Shown here: positions 20,860 to 29,454 of the stretch, piece after piece | How positions within the stretch are numbered: position 1 is the first letter of the stretch | How the letters are laid out: each line of letters starts with the position of its first letter | From: Lysobacterales bacterium | GTDB taxonomy: Bacteria; Pseudomonadota; Gammaproteobacteria; Xanthomonadales; S139-57 | Reading direction: 5' to 3' | Length of the DNA stretch: 31,116 nucleotides | Assembly (NCBI GenBank): GCA_026993285.1 | Contig: JALWTZ010000029.1 | Span: 1-31,116 of the forward strand | Program-made: the position numbers and the translations under genes | The notes under the pieces: model-generated | The model's input: only the letters and a program-made list of their open reading frames with translations | What the model was told of the DNA's origin: nothing | Database searches by the model: none

Positions 20860-21627
20860 ATGAAAACAACCAACATTCGCGCCATCATCTCCGGCGGCGT
20901 CTCCGGGCTGGGGCTGGCCACGGCCCGTGCACTGGTGGCCGCCGGCGCCCAGGTCACCCTGGTGGACATCAACGGTGAAAGCGCCGACGGCGTACTGGAC
21001 GAGCTGGGCGCGGCCGCCCGTTTTGTCCAGGCCGATGTCAGCGACGAGAACGAAGTGCTGCGCGCGGTGGAATCCGCCCACAAGCAGATGGACGGCCTGA
21101 ACCTGGTGGTCAACGCCGCCGGCATTCTCGGCGCGGCGCGTGTGCTGGGCCGGCAGGGCCCCATGCCCTCATCCCTGTTCCGCAAGACTCTGGAAGTCAA
21201 CCTGCTGGGCAGTTTCAACCTGGCCAAGTGCGCCGCCGCCCTGATGCAGCACAACGAACCCATGGCCGATGGCGAGCGCGGCCTGATCATCCACACCGCC
21301 TCCGTGGCCGCCTTTGAGGGGCAGGTCGGCCAGGCCGCCTACGCCGCCTCCAAGGGTGGCATTGTCGGCATGACCCTGCCCATGGCCCGTGAACTGGGCC
21401 GTTTCGGTATCCGGGTCATGACCATTGCTCCCGGCATTTTTGAAACCCCCATGGTCGCCGGCATGCCCGAGGAAGTGCAGGCCTCGCTGACAGCCAGCAT
21501 TCCCTTCCCCAGCCGTCTGGGTCAGGGGGAAGAATACGCCGCCCTGGTGCTGCATATTGCCGAAAACCGCTACCTCAACGGCGAAACCATTCGCCTGGAC
21601 GGCGCCACCCGCCTGGCCGCCCGATAA
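20860..21627 (+). CDS. SDR-type 3-hydroxyacyl-CoA dehydrogenase (HSD10-like)
   Basis: A 255-residue short-chain dehydrogenase. Seen: the nucleotide-binding turn SGGVSGLG (11-18), Asp36 in VDIN (favours NAD), NAAG at 85-88, and catalytic Ser148, Tyr161 and Lys165 (YAASK). The TASVAAFEGQVGQAAYAASK-like region and the PGIFETPMV segment are typical of the type II 3-hydroxyacyl-CoA/2-methyl-3-hydroxybutyryl-CoA dehydrogenases. It starts 11 bp after the thiolase gene with GAGG upstream. It should oxidise 3-hydroxybutyryl-CoA or its 2-methyl analogue before thiolytic cleavage. No strong terminator was found after it. Confidence 0.9.
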   Translation: MKTTNIRAIISGGVSGLGLATARALVAAGAQVTLVDINGESADGVLDELGAAARFVQADVSDENEVLRAVESAHKQMDGLNLVVNAAGILGAARVLGRQGPMPSSLFRKTLEVNLLGSFNLAKCAAALMQHNEPMADGERGLIIHTASVAAFEGQVGQAAYAASKGGIVGMTLPMARELGRFGIRVMTIAPGIFETPMVAGMPEEVQASLTASIPFPSRLGQGEEYAALVLHIAENRYLNGETIRLDGATRLAAR

Positions 21628-21735
21628 CGCGGCCGTTTCCCGACCGCAGCACCGCCACACGGATGTGGCACCGGCTGCAATGCAACGGTTTCCGCGGCAA
21701 AAAACGCCTGAAAAACACCTGCCGGCACAGCCGCC

Positions 21736-21764
21736 TTTGCAAAAGCAGGCAGGTTCAGTACTAT
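21736..21764 (+). promoter_or_regulatory. Candidate promoter for the DUF349 protein
   Basis: TTTGCA (4/6) and TACTAT (4/6) are separated by 17 bp, with a start near 21771 and a leader of about 40 bases. A 7-base inverted repeat (ACCTGCC at 21717-21723, GGCAGGT at 21748-21754) spans the -35 box and could be an operator. The rest of the 183-bp gap 21628-21810 shows nothing I recognise. Confidence 0.4.
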
Positions 21765-21810
21765 CACGCACTGGCTTTCACAGGCGATACCCTCGCAAAG
21801 GCTCGACTGC

Positions 21811-24588
21811 ATGATCTTCAACCGTTTCCGGAAACCGCGCTGGCAACACAAGGACGCGGCTGTTCGCGTTCGTGCTGTTGCAGCCGATCAGGATGAAAAA
21901 CTACAAGCCGCCCTGCCTGAACTGGCCACCAGTGACCCGAACCCCGGCGTTCGTCTGGCCGCCTTGAAACGAATGGATGACCCACGGGCCTGGAGCCGTT
22001 GTGTCCACGAAGACAGCGAAGAGAAACTGCGGGAGGAAGCGGCTCGCCGGTTGCAACAGTTCCTGCAGCAAACCGATGATGCTGACCTGGCCACTGCCAT
22101 TCTGGAACGCCATGCCAATGCAAACTGGCTGCCTGCACTGACCCGTGCAAGGTTGTCGGTTGTGCGGCTGGCAGCAGCCAGGAAGGGGGGCAAGAGCAGT
22201 CACTGGCGAGAGGTGCTCGAACAGGCTGATGAAGCCAGTCTGGAATGCCTGCTGGATGAACTGAACGATACCCAACTGCTGACTGAGTTGGTAAAAAAAC
22301 CACCGAAAAATCAGAAAAAACTGCTGCAGCGCCTGGAAGAAAAGCTCGATGCTCAACGATTGGCGGCCGGTGATGCCGCCACTGTGGAAAAACATGCCCA
22401 GCGTCTATGCCTGGCTTACGTTGCCCTCAGCCAGGAAACCCGACCGGACATCCTGAAAACCCGGTTGGATGAACTGGACCAACTGTGGGAATCCCTGCCA
22501 CAACAGGCCGTGGCGGAAAACCATCAGCAGCAGCGCAATGGTGCACGCAAAATTGCCTTGAACATCCTGCTGGCCCATGACCCGGCACATCAGCAAAAAC
22601 TGCGGCAACAGACGCATGATCAGGCGGAAGCCTGGATTGAACAAATGCGCAGGCTGGCTACCGACCCACCGGAACAGATGGAGAAACGGCAGGCCAAATT
22701 CCAGCAACTACGGCAACAATGGCAGACCTTGCCGGAGCACCTGCTGGAAGCGGAAACACTGGCACGCTGGAAGGATGCTCACGACCTGGTTGAGCACATC
22801 TTGTTGCCCGCGGCGGAAGAAACCATCCTCCCTGCCGAAATTGCCGCCTTGCAGGAAAAAACCCGGCAATGGTTGCAAAAGGATGCCAGCGCACTGACCA
22901 GCCGTACCCTGACCCGGCTGGAGGAAGCGCTGATCCACGCCAAGGCCACTCACACCCACCCCGATACTGCCACGGCAAAAGTGCTGCAACAAGTCCAGCA
23001 ACAACTGCACCGCCTGATCGAACGCCATCAACAGCATCTGGGTGAACTGGACAAACTGAAAGAACAATTCCAGCAGCTGCTGCCGGAAATGGAAGCCGCG
23101 CTGAACCGTGGACAGATTCAGCAGGCCAGCAAACTGGAGCAACAGCTCAGCCAGCTGACTCCGCCACTGGAGAAGCAACAACGGCTGGATAAAGACAGCC
23201 TGAAGACCCTCTCCCGCCTGCGTGCCGATCTGAAAGACAAGCGTCAATGGCTGCACTGGTCCAATGAAGATCACCGCAAGGCCCTGTGTGAAGAACTGGA
23301 AGCCTTTGCCGGCAAGGGGGCCCATCCGGATGCGGTGCGGGAAAAACTGCAACAAGCCTGGAAGCAATGGCAAGATCTGGAAAAAAGCGAACATCCCCTG
23401 CCCGGCAAGCAACGATTTGCCGCCAGTCCGGCGCTCTGGCGACGCTTCAGCAAAATCCGCAAGCGATTGAACGAACAGACCCAGCCCTATTTTGAAAGCC
23501 GTCAGGCCCAGCAGGAAGCCAACCTGGCCGAATGCCAGCAGGCCATGGAGCACATGGAACTGCTGCTACAGGAAGAACCGATTACAAGCCATGAACAGGC
23601 CAAAACCCTGGAACGGCAACGACATCAGCTGTCTGACTGGCTTCATGACCTGCATCGCCTGCCCCAGTCAGAACGCAAGACCCTGGCCAAACAGCTCCGC
23701 CACTGGCTCAAGCGCAGCCGCCAGCGGCTCGATCAGGCCTATGACCAGTGGCAGGCTGAACGGCAGGCCATCATCGAACAGGCCGCACAGGCAGCGGAAC
23801 TGGATGACCTGCAGCAGGCCATTGAACAGGCCAAGGCCCTGCAGGCGAGGTGGAACCGCATTCCGCACCTGCCCAGAAAACGGGAGCAACCCCTCTGGCG
23901 CGCCTTTCGCAAGCACTGCGATGCCATTTTTGCCCGCAGAGAAGCCGAGAAACAGGCTGAAAAGACCGAGCAGGCCCACCTGCGCCAGCAAGCCCAGGCA
24001 CTGGTAGAACAGCTGCAAGCGCTGGATTTTGCCCAGGTGCAGAACAACGAAGCCCTGCAGGCACAGGAACAGGCACTGCAAGCCATTCGCGATGCCTGGC
24101 GCGAGCAAACAGCTCCCCCCGCCGATCTGCAGGCAGCCTTTGATCAGCAACTGCGCGAAACCCTGCAACAACAGAACACGGCCAGAATGCGCATTGAACA
24201 GGCCCGATTCCTGACACGCTTGTCTGCATTGGCTGCAGACAGCGATCCGACCTTGCGGGCAAAGTGGTCTGCTCATTGGCAAGATGCCTGGCAAAAGGGT
24301 AGTGAACAATCAGCTGACGAATCGATACTGCAAATGCAGGTGCTGGAGGTGGAAATCCTGGCCGACCAGCCCTCCCCGGAAACAGATCACGAACAGCGGC
24401 TGGAAGCACAAGTGGCTCTGGTACAGAAAAAACACGATGGACAACTGCCCGAGGAAGCCCAACTGCCGGAGTGGCTGCTGTTACGCTGGCTGCAAGCCGG
24501 TGGCGGGCAACTACCCTCATCTCATCCCCTGCAAGTGCGTTTTCTCCAGGCCATGCAGGCATGGTTTTCGCACCAGGATCCAGGCTGA
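21811..24588 (+). CDS. Large HEAT-like/DUF349 coiled-coil protein
   Basis: A 925-residue soluble protein, extremely rich in Gln, Glu, Ala, Leu and Arg. Residues 15-130 look like HEAT-type helical repeats (ATSDPNPGVRLAALKRM, LREEAARRLQ). Most of the rest is predicted helix or coiled coil. Two DUF349-type repeats are recognisable by a W/P motif followed by a LW-x-x-F-x-K core: about 515-565 (ALWRRFSKIRKRLN) and 658-715 (PLWRAFRKHCDAIFARR). A degenerate copy is likely near 290-340. There is no signal peptide or membrane helix. DUF349 proteins are widespread in Proteobacteria and Bacteroidetes but their function is not settled, so none is assigned. It is monocistronic between the catabolic operon and a diguanylate cyclase gene. 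The start at 21811 has only a weak, distant AAAGG. Confidence 0.8.
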   Translation: MIFNRFRKPRWQHKDAAVRVRAVAADQDEKLQAALPELATSDPNPGVRLAALKRMDDPRAWSRCVHEDSEEKLREEAARRLQQFLQQTDDADLATAILERHANANWLPALTRARLSVVRLAAARKGGKSSHWREVLEQADEASLECLLDELNDTQLLTELVKKPPKNQKKLLQRLEEKLDAQRLAAGDAATVEKHAQRLCLAYVALSQETRPDILKTRLDELDQLWESLPQQAVAENHQQQRNGARKIALNILLAHDPAHQQKLRQQTHDQAEAWIEQMRRLATDPPEQMEKRQAKFQQLRQQWQTLPEHLLEAETLARWKDAHDLVEHILLPAAEETILPAEIAALQEKTRQWLQKDASALTSRTLTRLEEALIHAKATHTHPDTATAKVLQQVQQQLHRLIERHQQHLGELDKLKEQFQQLLPEMEAALNRGQIQQASKLEQQLSQLTPPLEKQQRLDKDSLKTLSRLRADLKDKRQWLHWSNEDHRKALCEELEAFAGKGAHPDAVREKLQQAWKQWQDLEKSEHPLPGKQRFAASPALWRRFSKIRKRLNEQTQPYFESRQAQQEANLAECQQAMEHMELLLQEEPITSHEQAKTLERQRHQLSDWLHDLHRLPQSERKTLAKQLRHWLKRSRQRLDQAYDQWQAERQAIIEQAAQAAELDDLQQAIEQAKALQARWNRIPHLPRKREQPLWRAFRKHCDAIFARREAEKQAEKTEQAHLRQQAQALVEQLQALDFAQVQNNEALQAQEQALQAIRDAWREQTAPPADLQAAFDQQLRETLQQQNTARMRIEQARFLTRLSALAADSDPTLRAKWSAHWQDAWQKGSEQSADESILQMQVLEVEILADQPSPETDHEQRLEAQVALVQKKHDGQLPEEAQLPEWLLLRWLQAGGGQLPSSHPLQVRFLQAMQAWFSHQDPG

Positions 24589-24604
24589 CGAGTGCGGATA
24601 GGCA

Positions 24605-24622
24605 AAATGAAGCTTTTCATTT
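24605..24622. promoter_or_regulatory. Inverted repeat upstream of the haem-linked diguanylate cyclase
   Basis: AAATGAA-GCTT-TTCATTT has perfect 7-base arms. It lies 16 bases past the DUF349 gene stop and touches the candidate -35 box of the next gene. No U-run follows, so an operator is more likely than a terminator. Confidence 0.4.
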
Positions 24623-24649
24623 CCAACATGATCCCGTAGGCTGTATACA
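24621..24649 (+). promoter_or_regulatory. Candidate promoter of the diguanylate cyclase gene
   Basis: TTCCAA (3/6) and TATACA (4/6) are separated by 17 bp. Transcription would start near 24656, leaving only about nine bases before the ATG, so initiation may not rely on a normal Shine-Dalgarno sequence. Weak call. Confidence 0.3.
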
Positions 24650-24664
24650 AAAAAGAGCAGCATC

Positions 24665-26521
24665 ATGCGTCTCAACAAGAAATCACTGATCTTCGCTTCA
24701 GGGATGATGCTGACACTGTTTTTGCTGATTACCAGCGTCCTGCTGCTGGTCATGCGCCACTACACCGTGGAATCGGTGCGCCAGCAAAGCCTGCTGCAAT
24801 CCCGCCTGCTCCTGCACCAGATGGTGCTGCTGGATCAACACCAGCCCGAACTGAAAGCACAATGGAAAAAGGGCCTGCGCCGCTTGCAGGGCATGGAGGA
24901 TGTGCACATCTTCCGTGGCGAGGCGGTTCGGCGGCAATACGGACCCGGCTCACCGGATGCCCAGCCCTCGGATGTGCTGGAGCGTACCGTGCTGGCCACC
25001 GGAAAGGCTGCAATGGAAATCACCTATGAAGATTTTCAGCCCATCTTTCGTCATGTCATTCCCTGGCGCATGGATGCCGACCCCAGCATCGACTGCAGCC
25101 AATGCCATCAGGCAGCCGGTGATGCTGTGCTGGGCGGCATCAGCATTCGTGTGAATACGAGCGCATTGACCACCGGTGCCAAGGTTATCGTGGGCAGCAT
25201 CATTCTGATCTTCACCCTGTTTACCCTGTTCCTGCTCTGGCTGTTGCAGCGCATCACCACCCCCATTGTTGAAACGGCCCACGACATTCACCGCTCGGTG
25301 GAACGCGCCATCAGTGGTGATTTCAGCGGCCAGATCAGCACCCGCTCCGAAGATGAAATCGGCGATATTGCCAAGAGTTTCAATACGCTCACCCTGTTTC
25401 TCAACCGGGACTTGCGTGAAATCCGCACCAATGTGGCACAACTGCTGCGTTGCGAAAACACCCGGGCGAAAAATCTGCTGGCCAGTACCACCCGCATGGT
25501 GGACGGGCTGATCGAGGTTTCCCATTTCAAACAGACCATTGAAGGTGACGAACATCGCCTGGATGTCTACCGCCGGCTGGCACGGGTGCTCAGTGATGAT
25601 TTCCTGGTGGAACATTTCAGCCTGTATGAGGTGGACCACAACAAGAAACGCATCCTGCCGCTGATGGTGGATCATGAAACCACGGACAGCGTGTACTGGT
25701 GTGATCCGCAAATCCAGATTCGCTCGGAATCCTGTCGTGCCTGCCGTACCGGGCAGATCACCACCAATCTGGAAGAACCGGAAATCTGCCCCTGCTTCCG
25801 CAGCCATGACGAACGCTATGTATTCCACCTGTGCATTCCCGTCATCCAGTCCGGCCGGGTTGGCAGTATTGTCCAATTGGTCTTCCATCAGGAGGAGGCG
25901 GATGAACTGATGAAATCCCGCCCCATTCTGGAGGCCTACCTGCGGGAAGCCGCACCAGTTTTGGAAGCCAAGCGGTTGATGGACAAGCTGAAGGAAACCA
26001 CCCTGCGCGACCCCATGTCCGGGCTGCACAACCGTCGTTTTCTGGAAGAGTACATGGAAACACTGCTGGCCAGCCAGAACCGGCGAGACACGCCCATGGG
26101 TGTATTGATGCTGGATGTGGACTACTTCAAGAAGGTCAACGACACCCTGGGCCACCAGGCCGGTGACGAACTGCTCAAGGGCGTGGCGCGCATCCTCAAG
26201 AATTCGGTTCGGGCAGCGGATCTGGTCATTCGCTATGGTGGCGAGGAATTTCTCATTCTGCTGCAGGATGTAGACCCCGAACACCTGCTGCAGGTAGCGG
26301 AAAAAATCCGCGCCAAGGTGGAGGAACAGGAATTCCAGCTGCCCGGCCATGTACTGCACAAGACCATCTCCATCGGCGCCGCCCTGATGCCGGAAGATGG
26401 CGACACCCTCTGGCAGGTCATCAAGTTCGCCGATGTGGCCCTGTATCAGGCCAAGGAGCAGGGCCGGAACCGGGTCATTCGCTTTGCGCCGGAAATGTGG
26501 CAGGACAAGGGCGAATACTGA
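24665..26521 (+). CDS. Membrane diguanylate cyclase with periplasmic haem c site and Cys-rich sensor
   Basis: A 618-residue inner-membrane protein that should make c-di-GMP from two GTP. Layout: membrane helix 1 (about 9-30), a periplasmic domain (31-172) containing CSQCH at 144-148, a canonical covalent haem c attachment motif, membrane helix 2 (about 173-195), HAMP (about 193-247), a GAF-like cytoplasmic domain (about 290-430) with Cys346, Cys357, Cys360, Cys375, Cys377 and Cys390, and GGDEF (about 445-610). The cyclase looks active: metal-binding Asp484/Asp486 (LMLDVDYFKKVND), GGEEF at 525-529, and an intact inhibitory-site RAAD at 516-519 with the usual five-residue spacing. Likely a redox or gas (O2, NO) sensor. 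It is monocistronic. Confidence 0.93.
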   Translation: MRLNKKSLIFASGMMLTLFLLITSVLLLVMRHYTVESVRQQSLLQSRLLLHQMVLLDQHQPELKAQWKKGLRRLQGMEDVHIFRGEAVRRQYGPGSPDAQPSDVLERTVLATGKAAMEITYEDFQPIFRHVIPWRMDADPSIDCSQCHQAAGDAVLGGISIRVNTSALTTGAKVIVGSIILIFTLFTLFLLWLLQRITTPIVETAHDIHRSVERAISGDFSGQISTRSEDEIGDIAKSFNTLTLFLNRDLREIRTNVAQLLRCENTRAKNLLASTTRMVDGLIEVSHFKQTIEGDEHRLDVYRRLARVLSDDFLVEHFSLYEVDHNKKRILPLMVDHETTDSVYWCDPQIQIRSESCRACRTGQITTNLEEPEICPCFRSHDERYVFHLCIPVIQSGRVGSIVQLVFHQEEADELMKSRPILEAYLREAAPVLEAKRLMDKLKETTLRDPMSGLHNRRFLEEYMETLLASQNRRDTPMGVLMLDVDYFKKVNDTLGHQAGDELLKGVARILKNSVRAADLVIRYGGEEFLILLQDVDPEHLLQVAEKIRAKVEEQEFQLPGHVLHKTISIGAALMPEDGDTLWQVIKFADVALYQAKEQGRNRVIRFAPEMWQDKGEY

Positions 26522-26551
26522 TTCCCGGAATTGAACTCCGAGCCTGCGGAA

Positions 26552-26583
26552 CACTCCCCGTTTGTACCCAATACGGGGGAGTG
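26552..26583. promoter_or_regulatory. Inverted repeat across the acylase promoter
   Basis: CACTCCCCGT and ACGGGGGAGTG are near-perfect reverse complements (one extra G on the right) around 11 bases. The repeat covers the -35 box and most of the spacer of the promoter at 26562-26590. It lies 31 bases after the diguanylate cyclase stop, so it could also serve as a weak terminator, but no U-run follows. Confidence 0.45.
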
Positions 26584-26590
26584 CCATAAT
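26562..26590 (+). promoter_or_regulatory. Candidate promoter of the acylase gene
   Basis: TTGTAC (3/6) and CATAAT (5/6) are separated by exactly 17 bp. Transcription would start near 26597, leaving about 50 bases of leader with a strong GGGGAGG ribosome-binding site five bases before the ATG. Confidence 0.5.
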
Positions 26591-26647
26591 GCTGCACACA
26601 ATGACATTTCGTCATCTATATCCAACCACTGCCTGGGGGAGGCAAAC

Positions 26648-29446
26648 ATGAAAAAAACTCTACTTTCTCTGGCTATCGGGCTGGGCATGAGCCTTGGCCT
26701 GCATGCAGGCGAAACCGTGATCAGCCAGCAACTGCAGCATCCCGTCACCATTCAGTATGACGAGGAAGGCATTCCGCACATCACCGGTGAAAACCTGTCG
26801 GAAACCGAAATTGCCTTTGCACAGGGCTACGCTCAGGCTGGTCAGCGCTTCTTCCAGATGGATCTGACCCGCCGCGTAGCCAGTGGCACACTGACTGAAC
26901 TGGTGGGCGCTTCCGTACTGGCCAATGACATCCAGCTGCGCACCATGGGCCTGCGCCGTGCCGCCTGGCAAACCTGGGCTGTGATGAATGATGATACCCG
27001 CGCCTGGCTGAAAGCCTATGCCGACGGGGTCAATGCCTGGCTGGCCAACCACAGCCTGCCTCCGGAATATGGCGCACTGGAACTGAGCAAGGCCACGCCC
27101 TGGCAACCGGTGGATTCCATCGTGGTGGCCAAGGCTCTGGCCTTCCAGCTCTCCTTCGATCTGGATGTTGACCTCACCATCAAGGCAGCTGCCTACCAGC
27201 AGGCCGGCCAGATTGCCGGCTTCGATGGAGCCGCCCTGTTCAGCGAAGACACCCACCGCAGCCAGCCACCCGATGACCGGGTGAGCGCGCCCGGCTTCAT
27301 CACCTCCATTGGCGGACTGGGCAAAAGCGAAACCGCTCCCCGCCTGGGGCCGGTCTCTCCGCTTGCCGCTGAACTGGCCCAAGCCTACAAGGCCAAGGTC
27401 AGTCACATCCCCTTCTTTCAGAAATCCCTGCGACCGGACAAAAACGGCGCGGGTTCCAACTGGTGGATCGTGGACGGTGCCCACACGGCCAGCGGCTTGC
27501 CCATGCTGGCCAATGACCCGCACCTGAGCCTCAATACCCCCGCCGTATTCATGGAAGCCTATCTGCCAGGAGCCGCCGGGGTCAGCGTACCGGGCACACC
27601 GGGCATCATTCAGGGTTGTACCCTGTACTATTGCTGGGGTTCCACCGTACACCCCATGGATGTCACCGACACCTTCATGGAACAGCTGGAAACCAACAAT
27701 TTCGGGCTACCCACCCACATCGTGCATAACGGCCAGAAAGAACCGCTGCTCTGGATCTACCAGAGCTATTACGCCAACCAGATCGGTGACGGCGTCATGG
27801 ATAACCTGGAACGGCAGAATGTGGGCTACGACGCTGGCGGTATCACTTTTATCGTGCCCCGCCGCAACAACGGCCCGCTGGTACAGGTGGATGTGGAAAA
27901 CAAGACCGGTCTCAGCGTGCAATACACCGGCTGGGGGCCCACCTTCGAACTGGAAGCCTTCCGCCAGATGAACAATGGCCAGACACTGGATGATTTCAAG
28001 GCCGCACTGCAATACTTTGATGTCGGCTCGCAGAATTTCGGCTATGCCGACCGGGAAGGCAATATCGCCTATTTCACAAGCGCGGAAATGCCGCTGCGGG
28101 AAGACCTGCAAACCATGAATACCGTGGACGGTGGCATCCCGCCCTTCATGATCCGCGATGGTTCTGGCGCGCTCAAGCATGAATGGATGCCGGTAGAAAA
28201 CCCGCAACCCATGCAGGCCATCCCCTTTGAAATCCTGCCCTTTGACGAAATGCCGCAACTGGTCAACCCGGCTGCCGGCTATATTGCCAATGCCAACAAC
28301 GACCCGGTGGGCGTGACACTGGACAACAACCCGTTCAATCAGTTGCGTCCCGGTGGTGGCATCTACTACCTCAACCCCTTCTACTCCTCCTACCGCATTG
28401 GCCGTATCGACCGGGTGATGCAGGACATGGTCAGCAAGGCCGATGTGGATTTCGACAAGATGCGTGCACTGCAGGCCAACAACCAGCTGCTGGATGCCGA
28501 ACTGATGACGCCCTACATTCTCACGGCCATGGAACGGGCCGGCAAGGAAGATGCCTGGCCTGGCCTGCAGCAGTTTCTGGCCGATTCGCGGGTTACCGAA
28601 GCGGTGGAACGCTTGTCCAACTGGGATTTCAGCACCCCCACCGGCATTCCGGAAGGCTATGACCCGGGTGATGACCCGTTCGCCCTGCCTGAACCCAGCC
28701 AGAGTGAAATCGATGCTTCCGTGGCTGCCAGCATCTTCGCCATCTGGCGTTCACAAATGCTGGCCAACACCATGGATGCAGTGTTTGAGGCCATGGGCAT
28801 GTCCGCCTATCGCCCCTCGGCCCGCATGGCCTACAATGCTCTCAAGCATCACCTCGACACCTTTGAGCAGAATCATGGTGTGGGCGCTTCCGGTATTCCG
28901 TTCTTCAATGTGGAAGGCGCACCCACCCCGGAAGATGCCCGTGATTTCATCATTCTCTACAGCCTGCAGCAGGGCCTGAACCTGCTGGCTTCGGATGAAT
29001 TCGCTCCGGCCTTCGGCAATAGCATGCAGTTGTCGGACTACCGCTGGGGCAAGCTTCACCGCATCGTCTTCGACCACCCGCTGGGTGCGCCTTTCAACAT
29101 CCCCAATTATGGCCCGTTCACCGATCTGTCAGCGGATATGCCCGGTATCTCCCGTGCCGGAGGCTATGAGTCGGTGGATGCCTCCCGTCATGATGCCCGC
29201 GCGGACAGTCTCAACGGTTTCATGTTCGGTGCCGGCCCCGCCCGCCGTTTTGTTGGAGAAATGCAGGCCGATGGCATTTTGGGGCATGAAACCATTCCGG
29301 GTGGTCAGTCCGGGGACATCACCTCGCCCCTGTACGCCAGCCAGCTCCCGCGCTGGCTGACCAACCAGTACCATGATCTGGTTCCGGGGCAAATGCCGGC
29401 TACTGTTACCGACAGTATCGAGCTGCAACCGGCAAGCAACCCCTGA
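26648..29446 (+). CDS. Penicillin-acylase-family Ntn-hydrolase, possible acyl-homoserine lactone acylase
   Basis: A 932-residue exported precursor. The start at 26648 has GGGGAGG upstream and gives a Sec signal peptide (MKKTLLSLAIGLGMSLGLHA, cut near residue 20). The family then has an alpha chain, a spacer and a beta chain released by self-cleavage before the nucleophile, here Ser270 in GAGSNWWIVDG, as in penicillin G acylase and PvdQ/AhlM-type enzymes. The IPHITGENLSETEIAFAQGY block near 42-61 and the ANDPHLSL segment near 290 are also characteristic. It should hydrolyse an amide bond in the periplasm. The substrate (acyl-homoserine lactone, beta-lactam, siderophore acyl group or other N-acyl compound) cannot be read from sequence. 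Monocistronic. Confidence 0.92.
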   Translation: MKKTLLSLAIGLGMSLGLHAGETVISQQLQHPVTIQYDEEGIPHITGENLSETEIAFAQGYAQAGQRFFQMDLTRRVASGTLTELVGASVLANDIQLRTMGLRRAAWQTWAVMNDDTRAWLKAYADGVNAWLANHSLPPEYGALELSKATPWQPVDSIVVAKALAFQLSFDLDVDLTIKAAAYQQAGQIAGFDGAALFSEDTHRSQPPDDRVSAPGFITSIGGLGKSETAPRLGPVSPLAAELAQAYKAKVSHIPFFQKSLRPDKNGAGSNWWIVDGAHTASGLPMLANDPHLSLNTPAVFMEAYLPGAAGVSVPGTPGIIQGCTLYYCWGSTVHPMDVTDTFMEQLETNNFGLPTHIVHNGQKEPLLWIYQSYYANQIGDGVMDNLERQNVGYDAGGITFIVPRRNNGPLVQVDVENKTGLSVQYTGWGPTFELEAFRQMNNGQTLDDFKAALQYFDVGSQNFGYADREGNIAYFTSAEMPLREDLQTMNTVDGGIPPFMIRDGSGALKHEWMPVENPQPMQAIPFEILPFDEMPQLVNPAAGYIANANNDPVGVTLDNNPFNQLRPGGGIYYLNPFYSSYRIGRIDRVMQDMVSKADVDFDKMRALQANNQLLDAELMTPYILTAMERAGKEDAWPGLQQFLADSRVTEAVERLSNWDFSTPTGIPEGYDPGDDPFALPEPSQSEIDASVAASIFAIWRSQMLANTMDAVFEAMGMSAYRPSARMAYNALKHHLDTFEQNHGVGASGIPFFNVEGAPTPEDARDFIILYSLQQGLNLLASDEFAPAFGNSMQLSDYRWGKLHRIVFDHPLGAPFNIPNYGPFTDLSADMPGISRAGGYESVDASRHDARADSLNGFMFGAGPARRFVGEMQADGILGHETIPGGQSGDITSPLYASQLPRWLTNQYHDLVPGQMPATVTDSIELQPASNP

Positions 29447-29454
29447 ACCCGTGT

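Noticed and set aside
18513..20869. Long minus-strand open frames opposite the dehydrogenase and thiolase genes.
   Set aside because: Glycine-, histidine- and glutamine-rich translations without domains, lying exactly opposite genes whose catalytic residues are all present.
24950..26599. A 549-codon minus-strand open frame opposite the diguanylate cyclase.
   Set aside because: Antisense to a gene with clear HAMP, GAF and GGDEF landmarks; no ribosome-binding site or domain found.
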